Below, one piece after another: positions 56,886 to 57,500 of a stretch of DNA of 57,500 bases; positions within the stretch are counted from its first letter, which is position 1, and every line of letters begins with the position of its first letter. This DNA is from Bigelowiella natans CCMP2755 (lineage: Eukaryota > Cercozoa > Chlorarachniophyceae). Location of the stretch: contig ADNK01002618.1 of NCBI GenBank assembly GCA_000320545.1, forward strand, positions 20,001-77,500. Direction: 5' to 3'. The position numbers and the translations under genes are program-made. The notes under the pieces were generated by a model. It had not been told where the DNA came from. It ran no database searches and saw nothing but the letters and a program-made list of their open reading frames with translations.

Positions 56886-57500
56886 CTGGTCGAAGTAGTA
56901 CTCATCAGGAACGCACATCAACACATCGCAAGACAAGCTAAGATGACGAGAGGATAGAGATGGTTTATTATCATCGCATCTTCGTCGGTGGCATCACCAC
57001 CACTACCATCATCACCATCATCATCATGCTCTTCTTCTGCTTCTTCTTCTTCTTCTTCTTCTTCTCCTTGTGATCATTAGTGGCGAATACTTATGCGTGA
57101 AAACTGCACGTGCTCGGTTGTGTCCCCGAGCCTCCTCCTCTTGCTATAACAGTAGAAAGATGCTGCCAGCCCTTTGTGATTATTCGATAAGTGTGCTTCT
57201 TAACCGTAAGCATATTTGATAGTGCTGCCATCATTGGAATGCGCTCTCATCATCAGCCTTGTCTACTATCTACGATTCACCTGAGATCAAAGCGAAGCTT
57301 CCGATAACCATCACAGCTGTCGAGATGGGCGATATTCCTACAGGATGATGATGATAGTTGTCTCGAGTGTGAGCCTTTCTTCACGCATATACAATTGTAT
57401 TTAGACATTTAGACTATATATATATATATATATATTATGGAGAGAGAGAGAGAGAATCTCCTGCATATATACATCTGTACGTTGAAGTAATTTGTCATAT
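56886..57500. other. right end of window, probable introns or exons of the same minus-strand gene
   Basis: A TTC repeat (about 57037-57065; GAA on the minus strand), CAT repeats near 57000-57030, a TA repeat at 57413-57434 and a GA repeat at 57438-57454. No exon could be firmly placed. Confidence 0.4.

Overview
The window is nuclear DNA from a eukaryote, most likely a photosynthetic microalga with a complex (secondary) plastid. Supporting signs are spliceosomal GT-AG introns throughout, a calreticulin ending in HDEL, mitochondrial proteins (a complex III subunit, an acyl carrier protein, a gamma-butyrobetaine-hydroxylase-like oxygenase), a light-dependent protochlorophyllide reductase (POR) with an N-terminal signal peptide, and a long helical-repeat organelle-type protein that also starts with a signal peptide. 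I cannot name the species. Most coding models below were built by hand from splice sites, reading phase and protein-family resemblance, so exon edges are good but unproven.

Layout, left to right: an alpha/beta-hydrolase gene cut by the left edge (-); an ankyrin gene (+, 3.6-7.2 kb) converging on QCR7 (-, 8.0-8.9 kb); a 977-residue heptatricopeptide-like protein (+, 10.2-13.1 kb) converging on a BBOX-like 2-oxoglutarate oxygenase (-, 14.5-16.8 kb); mitochondrial ACP (-, 19.5-20.0 kb); a J-domain protein (+, 20.8-22.0 kb) converging on a POR-ferredoxin fusion (-, 23.1-26.1 kb); a small unknown exon (-, 26.9-27.1 kb); a RING protein (+, 27.5-28.3 kb) converging on an unknown gene (-, 29.4-31.2 kb); a second ankyrin gene (+, 31.6-34.7 kb) converging on calreticulin (-, 35.8-37.0 kb); proteasome alpha4 (+, 38.1-39.2 kb) converging on an unknown Ser-rich gene (-, 40.0-41.2 kb); a head-to-head pair of unknown multipass membrane proteins (41.8-45.1 kb); an NTPCR-type NTPase (+, 46.7-47.9 kb) converging on a PP2C phosphatase (-, 48.6-50.1 kb), which has a small coding unit only 14 nt upstream; VAC14 (+, 51.2-56.1 kb, 13 exons); and the last exon of another gene (-, 56.8 kb).

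Two patterns stand out at larger scale. Genes mostly alternate in strand, giving short shared 5' regions and longer 3'-to-3' spacers; the 3' spacers, unlike the 5' regions, are packed with short palindromic words (CTAG runs, CATG, TGCA). Microsatellites are very abundant, but mostly inside introns of particular genes (hydrolase, first ankyrin gene, VAC14) and largely absent from others.

The genes do not form one pathway; they look like an ordinary stretch of nuclear housekeeping genes. The most unusual single item is the POR-ferredoxin fusion: seven exons joined in consistent phase encode a signal peptide, a complete POR with its catalytic residues, a lysine- and alanine-rich linker and a [2Fe-2S] domain in one 745-residue polypeptide. 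No rRNA, tRNA, CRISPR or recognisable transposase was seen.
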